This document shows positions 8,464 to 19,728 of a stretch of 33,341 nucleotides of DNA, in pieces (within the stretch, counting starts at the first letter, position 1; each line of letters starts with the position of its first letter). The stretch covers positions 1-33,341 of the forward strand of contig CAJXFG010000005.1 in NCBI GenBank assembly GCA_913052185.1. The letters are read 5' to 3'. The DNA is from an uncultured Synechococcus sp. Lineage in GTDB: Bacteria > Cyanobacteriota > Cyanobacteriia > PCC-6307 > Cyanobiaceae. The notes under the pieces were generated by a model that was not told the DNA's origin, ran no database searches, and worked only from the letters and a program-made list of their open reading frames with translations. The translations under genes and the position numbers were made by a program.

Positions 8464-11272
8464 ATTGGGTTTCGCGGGTTTCCAGCTGTCGGCTATCAAG
8501 TAGTTCCTTCAAGCCCGTGTCCAGATCAGCAGCCATAGCAACGCGACGTCCGTCACTGACCACGATTCTCGTCAGTGTGGGCAAGCCCCCTTGCTGAGCT
8601 TTCAAATAAATCGGTTCAACATAAAGAAGCGAATCACCCACCGGAACAACAAGCAGATTTCCTTGCACCACCTGAGATCCAGCGCGGTCCCAAAGAGCAA
8701 ATTGCTGACTGATCTCTGGATTTTGATTAATCAGTGCCTGAACTTGTTCAGGCCCAAAAATAGGGACATCACTTGGAAAACGAAGCAAAATCAGTTCACC
8801 GTAATGTTCACCATCACTGCGAGCCGCAAGCCAGGCTGAAAGATTCGGACGTGCCAGCGGCGTGAGCGGTTGCAACAGCAGAAATTCAGATTGCTGACTG
8901 GGCTTTACCTGGGCTGTGATGTGATACGGGGCCACTGGAACCTGCTTTTGACCGTAAAGCTCCATCGGCACCTGCCAGACATCGTCTCCGCTGTAGAAGA
9001 TGCGCGGATTGGTGACGTGATAACGAAGCAGTTGCTGCACCTGAAGCTCAAACTGTGCCTGAGGCACCATCAAATGTCGTCTGAGGCTGGGTGGCATTTC
9101 ATCCAGCGATTCGAACAAGGAAGGAAACACATTGGTCCATCCTTGAATGATCGGATCCTTCGGCTCGTTGATGTAAAGGTGAACTTTTCCGTTATAGGCA
9201 TCAACGACGGCCTTCACCGAGTTGCGCACATATCGAAGAGGTCGACCATCTGGAAGGGTTGCTGCATAGGGAACGGTCCTCGAGGTTGTGAAGCCCTCAA
9301 CAATCCAGTACTGATGTTGACCTTTCTGATATTCACTGGGAGCATCCTCGATCGGAACCGAGACAAGATAAGGCTCACCCATCAACGTGAGAAAGGGTGC
9401 CAGTGTTCTGACCCTTTCTTTGACATCACGGCGCAGAAGCAGTCGAGATTCCTTGGTGAGAGCACCGGTATTCAGAAAACGTGGATCAGCCAGATAGGTG
9501 GCTGCAGTGACCCGTTGCCAAAGATGTTCAAGCGAGACGCCTCCTGAACCTGAGTAATGGTTGTAGGTGTTGTCATCCCCTTCTGGGTAGTCAAATTCCT
9601 CGATGCGCGTGGGGGCAACTGCGTAAGGCGAAGGTAATGCTCCGAAGTAGAGAGCAGCACGACCTATCGGCACTTCCCGTTCAACATCAGCCTTGGTGAT
9701 GCCTAGTGCTTTGTTTCCTTCAATTCTCGTGGATTGACCTAGATCGCTGATGAAGTAAGCCGGCAGACCATCGGGTTCTCTTGTATTGACAGGATTGAGT
9801 GTGAAACCGAAACCATGCGTGAATACAAAATGGCGGTTTTGCCAGGTTCTGGAGCGTGCAGGAAGAGCCGCTTGATCTAATTCACGAGCAGCGATGATCA
9901 CCTGTTGGTTCTCATTGCTTTTCGCATTCAGTGGATAACGATCAACGGAGGCATTCGCGAATTGGTAGTAAACCCTCAGCTGTTGCAGCTGACGGTTGGA
10001 GGCCAGCATCGGTTGACTGTCCCAGAGCCGGATGTTCTGAAGCGTGCTGGCACCTTTGATCAGATCCTCTTCCGTGATCTCCCGTGTTGGCGTGATGCCA
10101 CGGGCCTTGATCGAATCCAGTTGATAAGCCCGGCGCGTTGCCGAAATTGATCGGCTCAAAAAAGGGGTTTCCAGTTGGAGTTCTCTTGGTCTGACGACCA
10201 TCCACTGGACGATGGGAGCCAACAGAAGTTCCGCCAGTACGGCAGTCACGGCAAGCGTGAACATCGCCGTTCGCAACTGACGCCGATGGCGTGCAGCGAG
10301 CAGAGGCAAAGGCACACACGTCCCGGCCATCAAGACCAGCAGCAGGGCGATCCACTGACGCAGTGGAAGTCTCAGATGAACATCGAGCCAACCAGCCCCT
10401 GCAACCAGACCGCTCTGCGTCCAAAGCAACTGGTGACGCACAAGCCATGTCAGTGAAGCCAGCACCAGCAGCAGAACTGCAAGCACAGGTCTCAGCAAGG
10501 CCCGCTCCTGTGCGTTCCAGCCCGGAAACCCCCAATCACTGAGACAGGGTGAACGCGTCAATCGACTCCAGGCCGAACTGCTCAGAGTCAGAAGGATCTG
10601 TAAAAGCACAAGCTCGAGTGCCAGTGCAATCGCAGAAAAACGCCCCAGTCCGAAACTGAGGTCGGCACCAAGGAGTGGATCCGTGATTCCTGAATCAGGA
10701 ATCGTGATCGCCAGGGCCCAGAGTCCCCAGCTCCTGCCAGCCACTGCACAGATGCAGAGACTTCCATAGAGGAAGGCCAGATTGATGCGACGTCTGCGGC
10801 CGAGCCCCAGTGCGATCAGCAGGATCAGCAGAATGCTGAGACTGAGCACCGACCATTCCGGTTGAAACGGAACGCTCCACCAATGGGCGAGCAGAAACGG
10901 TTGTTTCCATGCCAGCCAAGCCAGCCGAGTCGTGATGCCAAGAACGCTGAGAAGAACCGCGAGGCAGGCGATTAAGGAGAGGGAATAGACGCCTCCCCGA
11001 AGGGAGGGTGTCTCACCGCGGGGTGTGGGCACATAGGCCTGCATCCAGCGCCGTCGCCACCAGGCGTTGATCAACACAAACATCAGTGCCAGAACGGCAC
11101 CAAGCAGCTGATAGGCCAGTCGCTGCTCGTAAATTCCCTGCAGCCCGAACTGAGAGAACCAGGACCATTCCACCTGGAGTCTGGCGACCATCCAGAAGGC
11201 AGGGATCACCAGCAGCAACCAGACCGCTGAGGGACGCGACAGATAGGTAAGGCCCCGTTTGAGCAGGCTCAA
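8462..11272 (-). CDS. UPF0182 family multi-pass membrane protein
   Basis: 936 aa: N-terminal set of TM helices then a large soluble domain ([108 protein letters not shown]). Confidence 0.93.
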   Translation of the reverse strand: MSLLKRGLTYLSRPSAVWLLLVIPAFWMVARLQVEWSWFSQFGLQGIYEQRLAYQLLGAVLALMFVLINAWWRRRWMQAYVPTPRGETPSLRGGVYSLSLIACLAVLLSVLGITTRLAWLAWKQPFLLAHWWSVPFQPEWSVLSLSILLILLIALGLGRRRRINLAFLYGSLCICAVAGRSWGLWALAITIPDSGITDPLLGADLSFGLGRFSAIALALELVLLQILLTLSSSAWSRLTRSPCLSDWGFPGWNAQERALLRPVLAVLLLVLASLTWLVRHQLLWTQSGLVAGAGWLDVHLRLPLRQWIALLLVLMAGTCVPLPLLAARHRRQLRTAMFTLAVTAVLAELLLAPIVQWMVVRPRELQLETPFLSRSISATRRAYQLDSIKARGITPTREITEEDLIKGASTLQNIRLWDSQPMLASNRQLQQLRVYYQFANASVDRYPLNAKSNENQQVIIAARELDQAALPARSRTWQNRHFVFTHGFGFTLNPVNTREPDGLPAYFISDLGQSTRIEGNKALGITKADVEREVPIGRAALYFGALPSPYAVAPTRIEEFDYPEGDDNTYNHYSGSGGVSLEHLWQRVTAATYLADPRFLNTGALTKESRLLLRRDVKERVRTLAPFLTLMGEPYLVSVPIEDAPSEYQKGQHQYWIVEGFTTSRTVPYAATLPDGRPLRYVRNSVKAVVDAYNGKVHLYINEPKDPIIQGWTNVFPSLFESLDEMPPSLRRHLMVPQAQFELQVQQLLRYHVTNPRIFYSGDDVWQVPMELYGQKQVPVAPYHITAQVKPSQQSEFLLLQPLTPLARPNLSAWLAARSDGEHYGELILLRFPSDVPIFGPEQVQALINQNPEISQQFALWDRAGSQVVQGNLLVVPVGDSLLYVEPIYLKAQQGGLPTLTRIVVSDGRRVAMAADLDTGLKELLDSRQLETRETQ

Positions 11273-13149
11273 GCCCCGGCCGGCAACTGATCCAGGCTAG
11301 AGCTCCTGGTGGGTACGTCGAGTCCTGCCAGCTCATGGAACCGCTCGGACTGCAGCGTTTCTTCGTCGATCAGAGCCTCCACCAGTCGATCCATGAGCTG
11401 CCGCCTCGGCTTCAGCAGATCGATGGCCTGTTGCAGTGCCTCCTGGGCCAGTGCACGCACGCGACGGTCAATTTCACGGCCGGTGCTCTCCGCATAGGAC
11501 TGTCGTGGGTTGACCAGATCGCGACCCAGGAAAACCTCCTGGTCCTGGCCCTCAAGCGCAACGGGGCCAAGATCCGAAAATCCGAAACGCGTCACCATTT
11601 CCCGGGCCAGCTGAGAGACCATCTGCAGATCGCCACTCGCTCCCTGCGTCACCTCCGAATCTCCGAAGACAACAATCTCCGCTGCGCGACCCCCCAGGGC
11701 CATCACAAGGCGTGCTCTGAGATAGGCACGTGTCACGAGACCGGAGTCGATGATTTCCTCGTCTGGGAAAAATCGGGTGAAACCTCCGACACCGCCGCTG
11801 CGCGGCAGCAAAGTGACCTTGTCGACGGGGTCGGCGTGGGGCGTGAGTGCTGCCACCAACGCATGGCCAATTTCGTGGTAGGCGATCAGCCGCTTTTTCG
11901 CACCGTCCTGGAGCGGGGCTGCAGTGAGCCCCATGGTGATGCGTTCCAGCGCTTCCTCCAGCTCCCTGTTCCCGAGGCAGGACGCTTCGTGACGAGCCGT
12001 GAGAATCGCGGCTTCGTTAAGGAGATTCGCTAGATCCGCGCCGGAAAAACCAGGGGTTCTGCTCGCCCAGTCAGCCAGAGAAACCTCGTCGGCAAGCGGC
12101 CGCGTTCGAGCATGCACGGCGAGAATCGACTCACGACCGCGGCGATCGGGCAGCCCCACCTGAATGCGTCTGTCGAACCGCCCTGGACGCATCAGCGCCG
12201 TATCCAGCACGTCGGGCCTGTTTGTCGCCGCCAGGAGAATCACACCGGAGTTGTCGGCAAACCCATCCATTTCGGTTAGCAGCTGATTGAGGGTCTGCTC
12301 GCGTTCATCGTTTCCACCACCGATCCCTGCTCCTCTCTGACGACCAACGGCATCGATTTCATCGATGAAAACAATGCAGGGCGCTTTTTCCTTCGCCTTG
12401 CGAAACAGATCTCTGACGCGGCTCGCTCCCACACCGACGAACAATTCAACGAATTCAGAAGCTGCGATCGAAAAGAATGGAACACCTGCCTCACCGGCGA
12501 TGGCCTTCGCCAGCAGAGTTTTGCCCGTTCCAGGCGGACCGACCAACAGAACTCCGCGAGGAATCCGAGCACCAAGCTTGATGAAGGTTTCCGGCTGTTT
12601 CAGGAAGGTGACCACCTCCTGCAGTTCTTCCTTGGCTTCACCGATTCCGGCGACATCTTCAAACCGAACTGTGATGTCGTCCTGAGGGCTTGTTCTGGCC
12701 TGGGTGCGTCCGAAGCCCATCGCTTTGTTGGCCGCCTGTGCCGATCGCCGCAGCAGCAACGAGAGCCCCACAACGATCAGCACGATCAGCGCAAGATTTC
12801 CTGCGAGGCCAGCGAGGGCTTGTTCCTGACGGACATCCTTCACATTCAGGGGCGTTCCTGATGCCTCGGCAACTCTGAGGATCTGCTGATCATTCGCCAG
12901 GACTGGGACCGTGACGGTCCTGCCATCCGGATAGGTCACGATCACCTGTCGGCGAGCAGGAACCAGGACCAGTTCTTTGATGGAACCGGAGGAGATTTCC
13001 TTCAGCAGCTTGCTGTAACTCAGATCCGGTTCACTGCGAAACAGATTGAACGGATTGTTCTGTTGCTCCGCAGGCTTTGACGTGGGCGTTGAAGTTCCCG
13101 GTTCTGACTGGGTCGGCTGCTCTGGGCTCACACCGCTGATGCGTTGCAC
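11269..13149 (-). CDS. ftsH: ATP-dependent zinc metalloprotease FtsH
   Basis: Walker A GPPGTGKT, Walker [22 protein letters not shown], zinc site HEIGHA. Confidence 0.97.
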   Translation of the reverse strand: MQRISGVSPEQPTQSEPGTSTPTSKPAEQQNNPFNLFRSEPDLSYSKLLKEISSGSIKELVLVPARRQVIVTYPDGRTVTVPVLANDQQILRVAEASGTPLNVKDVRQEQALAGLAGNLALIVLIVVGLSLLLRRSAQAANKAMGFGRTQARTSPQDDITVRFEDVAGIGEAKEELQEVVTFLKQPETFIKLGARIPRGVLLVGPPGTGKTLLAKAIAGEAGVPFFSIAASEFVELFVGVGASRVRDLFRKAKEKAPCIVFIDEIDAVGRQRGAGIGGGNDEREQTLNQLLTEMDGFADNSGVILLAATNRPDVLDTALMRPGRFDRRIQVGLPDRRGRESILAVHARTRPLADEVSLADWASRTPGFSGADLANLLNEAAILTARHEASCLGNRELEEALERITMGLTAAPLQDGAKKRLIAYHEIGHALVAALTPHADPVDKVTLLPRSGGVGGFTRFFPDEEIIDSGLVTRAYLRARLVMALGGRAAEIVVFGDSEVTQGASGDLQMVSQLAREMVTRFGFSDLGPVALEGQDQEVFLGRDLVNPRQSYAESTGREIDRRVRALAQEALQQAIDLLKPRRQLMDRLVEALIDEETLQSERFHELAGLDVPTRSSSLDQLPAGA

Positions 13150-13218
13150 AAAGACTAGCGATTTGACGAGTGGCCTCTTCGAAGTGGATCATGGCTGTTT
13201 GGCAGCGAAACGCCCGCG

Positions 13219-13395
13219 ATGGCCGTCCCGAAGAAGAAAACCTCGAAAAGCAAGCGCAACCAGCGGCATGCTGTCTGGAAGGCCAAGGCTGCCACTGCGG
13301 CTCAGCGCGCGCTCTCCATCGGCAAATCCGTACTGAGTGGACGTGCTCAGGGTTTCGTCTATCCAGTTGCTGAAGAGGACGAAGCCGAAAGCTGA
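13219..13395 (+). CDS. rpmF: 50S ribosomal protein L32 (58 aa; not in supplied ORF track)
   Basis: Manual translation from ATG 13219: [58 protein letters not shown], the characteristic L32 [13 protein letters not shown] start. Confidence 0.96.
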   Translation: MAVPKKKTSKSKRNQRHAVWKAKAATAAQRALSIGKSVLSGRAQGFVYPVAEEDEAES

Positions 13396-14372
13396 GTCTT
13401 CTTGACATGGATCTCATGGACGCTGCGCGACTCTGTGAGATCCATGACCACCTCGGCCAGAGGCAGGTTCCGCAACCAGCCCGGTGGCAGAGCCGCCAGC
13501 ACCATTCGGTTGAAGTCGGCGAGCTCTGTCTTGCGATAACCGACTCCGCTCTGCAGCTCAAGAGTCTCCAATTGCTGTTGCTTCCATCGAGCCGACAGAT
13601 CGTTGCTGAGTGCTCTCAGGTGCCAGAGATCATCCAGCATGCTCCAGACCTCCTGATAAGCAGGCAATAAATTGGCGGTTCTGGATCGCCAGTTCAGTTC
13701 GTCAGAGGACAGGGATTCAAGGATCTCGTTTTCAACAGAAGGCCAAGGAGTTGCTCCCAGAAACCAGCCTTCGATCAACACGATCTGTGGTTGCGAGGTC
13801 GTGCTGCCGACGCGATCACCACGACCGTTCCGGAGCGATTTGTCAAAGCGTGGTGCCGTGATCTGCCCGCTCTGCCCCCAGTCACGGAGCGACTGCAGCA
13901 GTCCAGAGATGTCATGACTGCCAGGGATGGCCCGAGGAACTGCCCAGGGATTGCCCTTCATGCTGTGGTCCAGCTGTTCCGCAGGCCAGTAGAAGTCATC
14001 GATTGACAGATGCTCCACAGGCCAGCCCAGTTGCTCAGAGGCGGATTTCACCCAGCTGCAGAGTGTTGATTTTCCGCAGCCAGGCAAAGCGCTCACACCG
14101 AGGAGAGCACGCTCACCGTGATTCAGGGCCAACTCCACACGACTCAGCAACGGCAGACCCACGAAGGCAATCCAGTCATCACTGACCGGGACCTGCCACT
14201 GATGTCTGGCCAGCTCCAGCCCGTTCACACAATCCCATCGATTCCACCAGTCTTCTGATCTGGACCAGCCGAGGGTGTCCAGCAGAGATGGAAACCCCCT
14301 GGGCGCTTGTGCAAGCACCGCTTTGGTTCGGCGATCAGGATCCAAGCTTGAAGGCCTCCAGCACCACGGCAT
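13359..14372 (-). CDS. glyK: D-glycerate 3-kinase (plant/cyanobacterial type)
   Basis: [23 protein letters not shown]-loop, [67 protein letters not shown]. Start codon uncertain (ORF open to 14405). Confidence 0.85.
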   Translation of the reverse strand: MPWCWRPSSLDPDRRTKAVLAQAPRGFPSLLDTLGWSRSEDWWNRWDCVNGLELARHQWQVPVSDDWIAFVGLPLLSRVELALNHGERALLGVSALPGCGKSTLCSWVKSASEQLGWPVEHLSIDDFYWPAEQLDHSMKGNPWAVPRAIPGSHDISGLLQSLRDWGQSGQITAPRFDKSLRNGRGDRVGSTTSQPQIVLIEGWFLGATPWPSVENEILESLSSDELNWRSRTANLLPAYQEVWSMLDDLWHLRALSNDLSARWKQQQLETLELQSGVGYRKTELADFNRMVLAALPPGWLRNLPLAEVVMDLTESRSVHEIHVKKTQLSASSSSATG

Positions 14373-14673
14373 AAATCGTGCCGATGCGGAGATTGTCCAG
14401 AGCAAGCCAGGGCAGAGGCCAGGGGTCGGAGCGCACCTTGCTGCGTAAACGCACGATCACCTCAATGATCAGCACCATCACCAATACCGCTGCAGGACGG
14501 TTCTGACCCGATTTCTGAAACCAGTACATGGTGACGTTGCTGCCGATGATGAAGCCGAACAACAGGGCGAGCACACCGACACTGCGGCGCCTCCAGGGCC
14601 CAATAAACGCCTGGTTCATATGCACACCGATCCGGCGTTGCAACCGTTCGTAGCGAGTGGCCTGAAGCGTCAT
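14335..14673 (-). CDS. ycf20: Ycf20/DUF565 family membrane protein
   Basis: [103 protein letters not shown]; two TM helices, typical Ycf20 pattern. Confidence 0.75.
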   Translation of the reverse strand: MTLQATRYERLQRRIGVHMNQAFIGPWRRRSVGVLALLFGFIIGSNVTMYWFQKSGQNRPAAVLVMVLIIEVIVRLRSKVRSDPWPLPWLALDNLRIGTIYAVVLEAFKLGS

Positions 14674-15428
14674 CGCAGAGGACTGGAAAGCAGCAACTGC
14701 AGGTACTCCAGCGTGATCAGACCTTGAGCACAAGGGGGACCCTTGAAGATCGACGCCGGCTGTACATCCTCGCCGAGCTGATCAACGACCGCATGGGCCT
14801 GATGCTGACAGCGCTCAAGCTCAGTGTCCCAGGGGGATGGGGTCAGCAGACAACGCAGACCGGCTGCCCTTGCAGCTTTCAATCCGGGTGTGGAATCCTC
14901 GAGAACCACAACGGCCTCAGAATTCGCTCCACTGAGATCCAGCGCCAGGAGATAGGGATCGGGATGCGGTTTGTGCTGTTGCACGTCATCAGCAGTCACC
15001 ATGCCCTGAAAGACGCCGGTCAGCTCTCCAGACATGGACTGCAGCAGGGCCTGCACCGAAGACCTGCCACTGCTGGTGACGATCCACTGCTGCACATCGA
15101 CGCTGTGGAGCTCCTCCAGAAGTCTTCGAACACCAGGCCTCAGAGCAACTGCTCCCGAAGCCAAAACATCGAGGTAATGCTGCTGCTTGGCGTGGCGTAG
15201 TCGTGCCAACAATTCGCTATCAACACTTTGACCCAGGCGTTCTGCGTAGTGCCGAATGCGTTGTCGACCTCCCGGGATGCTCAGCAGTTCGGCGTAGAGC
15301 TCTTCGTCCCAGTTCCAGGTCAGGCCACAGTCGGCGAATGCCCGGTTGAATGCGGGCCGATGCCCTTTCAGCTCGGTGTCAGCAAGCGTTCCATCCACAT
15401 CCCAGAAAACAGCCTGCAAACAGGTCAT
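14670..15428 (-). CDS. HAD superfamily hydrolase (CbbY/phosphoglycolate phosphatase-like)
   Basis: MTCLQAVFWDVDGTLADTELKGHRPAFNRAF..., IVTSSGRSSVQALL, KPHPDPYLLAL, VVLEDSTPGLKAARAAGL; ATGA overlap with the downstream ycf20. ORF track start 15554 too early. Confidence 0.88.
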   Translation of the reverse strand: MTCLQAVFWDVDGTLADTELKGHRPAFNRAFADCGLTWNWDEELYAELLSIPGGRQRIRHYAERLGQSVDSELLARLRHAKQQHYLDVLASGAVALRPGVRRLLEELHSVDVQQWIVTSSGRSSVQALLQSMSGELTGVFQGMVTADDVQQHKPHPDPYLLALDLSGANSEAVVVLEDSTPGLKAARAAGLRCLLTPSPWDTELERCQHQAHAVVDQLGEDVQPASIFKGPPCAQGLITLEYLQLLLSSPLR

Positions 15429-15488
15429 GCCTGCGATCCGATTGGGCACCAGCTTGACCGATCGCTTTTGAAGCGCTGAGGGCCCACA

Positions 15489-17408
15489 ATGCAGCCATCG
15501 AATCTCTTCGGCATGGCAGCGGGAGCCAGTGATCAACAGTGGCGACTTCCCCAACCGATCGAGGGTGATCCTCTGGTCTCAGTGCAACTGCCAACGCCCT
15601 TGAAGGCCGTTCTGTTCAGAAGAGGACTGCAGATTCCAGAGCAGGTGACGCGGCTTCTCGGTGATCAACCGCTGCCTCCTGCTGATCAGCATTTTCCTGA
15701 ACTTGAGGCAGCACTCACACGACTGAAGCAGGCCTGCCTCAACAACGAGGCGGTGGCGATCTGCGGTGATTACGACGCTGACGGCATGACCAGCACGGCG
15801 TTGTTGATGCGCGCTCTTGAGGCCATGGGCGCCTGTCCTCAGGCGGCGATTCCCAGTCGGATGGAGGACGGCTACGGGCTGAACACCGGCATGGTGGAGT
15901 CACTCCACGCCAACGGTGTGCGCCTGCTGGTGACCGTCGATAACGGTGTTGCGGCTCACGATGCTCTCGCGAAGGCTTCCGAACTCGGGGTCGAGGTGAT
16001 CCTCACCGACCACCACACGTTGCCTGCCAGTCGACCGATCGCACTGGCACTCATTCATCCGGCAACCACTCCTGAGAATTCACCTTATGGCTGTCTGGCC
16101 GGTGTTGGATTGGCCTACGTACTGGCCAGAGCCCTTGCGGCGGAGTTGAAGAACCCCCAATCAATCACCACTGCCAGAGATCTCTTCTGCATCGGCACGG
16201 TGGCTGACATGGCACCACTGACAGGTGCCAATCGAACCCTGCTCCGCGAGGGCCTGACCCATCTGCATCGCAGCAGCTGCCCTGGCGTGATGGCTCTCCA
16301 GCAACTGGCTGGCCTTGGCGATCGTCCGCTGCGTGCTGATGACATCGGCTTTCAGCTGGCACCAAGAATCAACGCAGTCGGTCGCATCGGCGAACCCTCT
16401 CTGGTTGTCGATCTGCTCACGGCCGACGACCCCAACCGCGCCTTCGAACTCGGACGTCAGTGCGATGCCCTCAATCGTCAGCGACGTGAACTCTGTGATG
16501 CGATCGAGGCTGAGGCGGTTGCTCTGCTGGAAAGTGATCCTGCACCATTGCCTCCTTTTTTGCTGCTTGCGCAGGGCCACTGGCATCACGGTGTGATCGG
16601 CATCGTTGCAGCGCGTCTTGTCGAGCGTTATCAGCGGCCTGCAGCGCTTCTGGCCAGTGATGCCGATGGGCTGATGCGCGCATCAGTTCGAGCACCCGAC
16701 GGGTTTGCCGTTGATCGTGCCTTGCAGCAGTGCAGCGACCTTCTGGAACGGCATGGAGGCCATCCTGCAGCCGGAGGTTTCACCGTTCGGGTCAATGCCG
16801 TCACTGCACTTCATCAGGCCCTCAATGCGCTGGCCTCAGATTGGCTTCAGGTGCGAGGAGAGGGCTTATTGGTTGAGCCGGAAGCTCTGCTGCAGCTCGA
16901 CCGGATTGATCACGAGTTCTGGGACGCCCTGCAGAAGCTCGAACCATTCGGTGCCGGTCATCCAAAGCCTCTGTTCTGGACAAGGGGTTGCCGCATCACT
17001 GATCAGCAGACGCTGCGTGGCGGACATTTGAGGCTGAAACTCGAACAGAACGGGGTCGAACGACAGGCCATTGTCTGGCGTTGGCCGGCCAACGCTGTGC
17101 TCAGTCAGACGATCGATGCAGCGTTCACCGTCACACAGAATCACTGGCGCGGAGAAACCAGATTCCAGCTGGAGATCCAGGCTTTGCGGCCCCATCATGA
17201 ATCGATGGAACTGCACCGTTCTCGAGGCTCTTACCGTGTGCAGCGCATCGATGATCAGAGCCTGCGGTTAATCAATCCAGACGGTGAAGCACTGGTGAGC
17301 CGTGTCAGTCACGAGGGTGTGCTGGAGAGTGACGACACCCGCGCCACGCACCCTTACGTTGCAGCTTTATTGCAGGAGGCCTGTGTTGGCCTCGGTTTGC
17401 GCCCATGA
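15489..17408 (+). CDS. recJ: Single-stranded-DNA-specific exonuclease RecJ
   Basis: ICGDYDADGMTSTALL, LVTVDNGVAAHDALAKASELGVEVILTDHHTLP, FCIGTVADMAPL, RINAVGRIGEPSLVVDLL, GHWHHGVIGIVAARLVERYQRPA, RHGGHPAAGGFT. Confidence 0.96.
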   Translation: MQPSNLFGMAAGASDQQWRLPQPIEGDPLVSVQLPTPLKAVLFRRGLQIPEQVTRLLGDQPLPPADQHFPELEAALTRLKQACLNNEAVAICGDYDADGMTSTALLMRALEAMGACPQAAIPSRMEDGYGLNTGMVESLHANGVRLLVTVDNGVAAHDALAKASELGVEVILTDHHTLPASRPIALALIHPATTPENSPYGCLAGVGLAYVLARALAAELKNPQSITTARDLFCIGTVADMAPLTGANRTLLREGLTHLHRSSCPGVMALQQLAGLGDRPLRADDIGFQLAPRINAVGRIGEPSLVVDLLTADDPNRAFELGRQCDALNRQRRELCDAIEAEAVALLESDPAPLPPFLLLAQGHWHHGVIGIVAARLVERYQRPAALLASDADGLMRASVRAPDGFAVDRALQQCSDLLERHGGHPAAGGFTVRVNAVTALHQALNALASDWLQVRGEGLLVEPEALLQLDRIDHEFWDALQKLEPFGAGHPKPLFWTRGCRITDQQTLRGGHLRLKLEQNGVERQAIVWRWPANAVLSQTIDAAFTVTQNHWRGETRFQLEIQALRPHHESMELHRSRGSYRVQRIDDQSLRLINPDGEALVSRVSHEGVLESDDTRATHPYVAALLQEACVGLGLRP

Positions 17409-18769
17409 GTCCGGATAGCCGTCACGAATCAGTCTTGATTCCTGGAACGTTGCCGTCTCAGAGTCGACTCAAAGGTATTGCCCGGCACTTCATCGGCCTC
17501 GTGCTGGTCGGTGTGCTGATCGGTCTGGCCTGTCTACCCCTGAATCTCGTGGATCGCGTTCAGGATCAGCTGTACGCCCTGATGCCGACCTCTGTAAACG
17601 GAAGCTGGACCTGGAAGGGACTGGTTATCGCCTGCATGCCTCTGGTGGTGATGCCGGTCCTGCTGCTGCTTCAAAGCGGTCCCTGGCAAGCGGGTGCCGG
17701 CTCGGGCATTCCCTCAACGATGAATGGGTTGGAGGATCCATCCCGTCTGCCGAAAGCCATGGCAGCACGCGGCACGGTTCAGCGTGGTGTGCTTTGGTCC
17801 ATCGCCACGGTGGCGATGTTCCCGCTTGGCAGGGAAGGTCCGGTCGTGCAGTTCGGGGCTGCGGTGGCACGCGCCTGCCATCGCCGCTTTCGCGACTGGC
17901 TCCCTTCTCTCAATGAACGCCAGATTGTCGCCATTGGAGGTGGTGCTGGACTGGCAGGCGGTTTCAACACGCCGCTTCTCGGTGCCGTGTTCATGCTCGA
18001 GGAACTCACCGCCGAGTACTCGATTGTGACCATCTGGCCAGCGCTCGTGATCAGCGTTGCTGCAGCAGGTCTCTCCAACGTCGGCGGAGAACCGATGTTT
18101 GGACTCGGAGTGCTCAACATCGCTACGCCGGAAGCCGAGCAATTGATGATGGCTTTTCCGATTGGAATCGTCTGTGGGCTCGTTGGTGGATTGTTCAACA
18201 AAGGGTTGGTCTGGCTCACAGGCCGACTGGCTCCCGTTGTGCGTCGCAGGCCCCTCCGGACAGGTCTCTATCTCGGTGCGGGACTCACAACCCTCGCTCT
18301 CCTGAGCTGGGGCACATCCACTGCTGACGGTGAATCACTCGTTCGTCAGCTGATTGAAGAGGGAATGCCCAATGCTCTCGGAGATCAAAACGACTTGATC
18401 ACCGGACTGACGAGCGTCTGGATCACGCTGGTCAGGGTGATTGGGCCGATGCTCGCACTCAGTCCGGGGGTTCCAGGCGGCCTGATTGACCCATCTCTGA
18501 CTTTCGGTGCAGTCCTGGGTTACACAATCTGCGCTGTGGCAGGGATCAGTTCCCAGCTTGGGATCGGCCTGGGGCTGGCGGCAGGTCTCTCGGGCGCCAC
18601 CCAATTGCCCCTTGTTTCGATTGTGTTCTCCTGGCGGCTTGCCGGAGACCAACAACTGTTTGCTGGTGTGGTGCTCGCTTCGGTGATGGCTGCCTACACC
18701 GGACGCCTCGTGTGCAGGGATCCGGTGTATCACGGCCTCAGCAAACTTCAGAGCGCACCACGGCGATAG
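17405..18769 (+). CDS. ClC family chloride channel / H+/Cl- antiporter
   Basis: [74 protein letters not shown] overlap with recJ. Confidence 0.93.
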   Translation: MSPDSRHESVLIPGTLPSQSRLKGIARHFIGLVLVGVLIGLACLPLNLVDRVQDQLYALMPTSVNGSWTWKGLVIACMPLVVMPVLLLLQSGPWQAGAGSGIPSTMNGLEDPSRLPKAMAARGTVQRGVLWSIATVAMFPLGREGPVVQFGAAVARACHRRFRDWLPSLNERQIVAIGGGAGLAGGFNTPLLGAVFMLEELTAEYSIVTIWPALVISVAAAGLSNVGGEPMFGLGVLNIATPEAEQLMMAFPIGIVCGLVGGLFNKGLVWLTGRLAPVVRRRPLRTGLYLGAGLTTLALLSWGTSTADGESLVRQLIEEGMPNALGDQNDLITGLTSVWITLVRVIGPMLALSPGVPGGLIDPSLTFGAVLGYTICAVAGISSQLGIGLGLAAGLSGATQLPLVSIVFSWRLAGDQQLFAGVVLASVMAAYTGRLVCRDPVYHGLSKLQSAPRR

Positions 18770-18855
18770 AAGAGAATGAAGATGACAGCGGGGCCGGCCA
18801 GTGTGATCAGGGCCAGTGCCGCGAAATTGGCGATCAGGTGGAAATCGAGTCCCAT
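18748..18855 (-). CDS. psb30: Photosystem II protein Psb30 (Ycf12), 35 aa (not in supplied ORF track)
   Basis: Manual reverse-strand translation: [35 protein letters not shown], one TM helix with the Psb30/Ycf12-like [19 protein letters not shown] pattern. Confidence 0.88.
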   Translation of the reverse strand: MGLDFHLIANFAALALITLAGPAVIFILFYRRGAL

Positions 18856-18990
18856 GAAACGAAAGCAGATGAGCGGCATGTTGCCTTATGCAGGCTACGA
18901 GGCTTTGACCCTCCACGTACAGCCGCAAATGAACCACTGTGATGGCTTGTCACAGCCGCCACCGCTGACCGCTCGCTGTGAGGGTTTCTC

Positions 18991-19359
18991 GTGACGCGCA
19001 CAGGTCAGCGTTGGTCCTGCTTGGAACAGTGCGGTGCCTGCTGCCGACTGGCACCGGATGAACGCCCGGAGGCGGTAGAGGCACTCGATTCCGCACAGCA
19101 ACAGCAATATCTGTCAATGGTGGGTCCCGATGGGTGGTGCATCCATTTCGACAGCGGTTCAAGGCGTTGTCGCATCTATGAATCGCGTCCTGATTTCTGT
19201 CGAGTCAGCAGCCTCTGCAGCTTGTTCGACATCGACCCCGAGCAGGCGGATCCATTCGCAATCGCCTGCTGCCGGCAGCAGATCCGATCCGTCCATGGCG
19301 GTCGCAGTCGCGAACTGCGTAAGTTCGAACGTCTCATCCGCTCCACGGACCCTCTGTGA
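18991..19359 (+). CDS. YkgJ-like cysteine cluster protein
   Basis: GTG start; SCLEQCGACCRLAP, WCIHFDSGSRRCRIYESRPDFCRV, AIACCRQQI: Cys-rich pattern of the UPF0153/YkgJ family. Confidence 0.82.
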   Translation: MTRTGQRWSCLEQCGACCRLAPDERPEAVEALDSAQQQQYLSMVGPDGWCIHFDSGSRRCRIYESRPDFCRVSSLCSLFDIDPEQADPFAIACCRQQIRSVHGGRSRELRKFERLIRSTDPL

Positions 19360-19688
19360 TGACTGATTCCGGCACCACACAACGTCCTGGTTTCGCGACG
19401 GTCCTGCTGACGACGTTCACAACGGTTTTTCTGGCTGAGCTCGGCGATAAAACCCAGCTGGCCACGCTTCTGCTTTCTGCGCAATCAGGGCAGCCCTGGC
19501 TTGTGTTCAGTGGTGCTGCGCTGGCCTTGATCTGTTCAAGCCTGGTCGGGGTGCTGGTGGGCCGCTGGCTCTCCACGGTGATGCAACCTGAGCGGCTTGA
19601 ACAGATGGCAGGCCTGCTGATGCTTGGTCTCGGACTCTGGCTTGGATCCCAGGCCTTGCAGTCACTGATCTCCGCAAACCCTGTCTGA
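19356..19688 (+). CDS. UPF0016 (GDT1/TMEM165) family protein, half-size copy 1
   Basis: 110 aa with one FTTVFLAELGDKTQLATLLLS motif and about three TM helices; ATGA overlap with preceding gene. Confidence 0.9.
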   Translation: MMTDSGTTQRPGFATVLLTTFTTVFLAELGDKTQLATLLLSAQSGQPWLVFSGAALALICSSLVGVLVGRWLSTVMQPERLEQMAGLLMLGLGLWLGSQALQSLISANPV

Positions 19689-19728
19689 AGGGATCCACTG
19701 ACCGATCTGCCTTGAACGTCTCCACTCC

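Noticed and set aside
8870-9547. 225-aa plus-strand ORF inside the UPF0182 gene
   Set aside because: Antisense shadow; the minus-strand 936-aa frame has clear family character.
13031-13561. 176-aa minus-strand ORF covering rpmF
   Set aside because: Covers both the ftsH start and glycerate kinase end and is antisense to a certain L32 gene.
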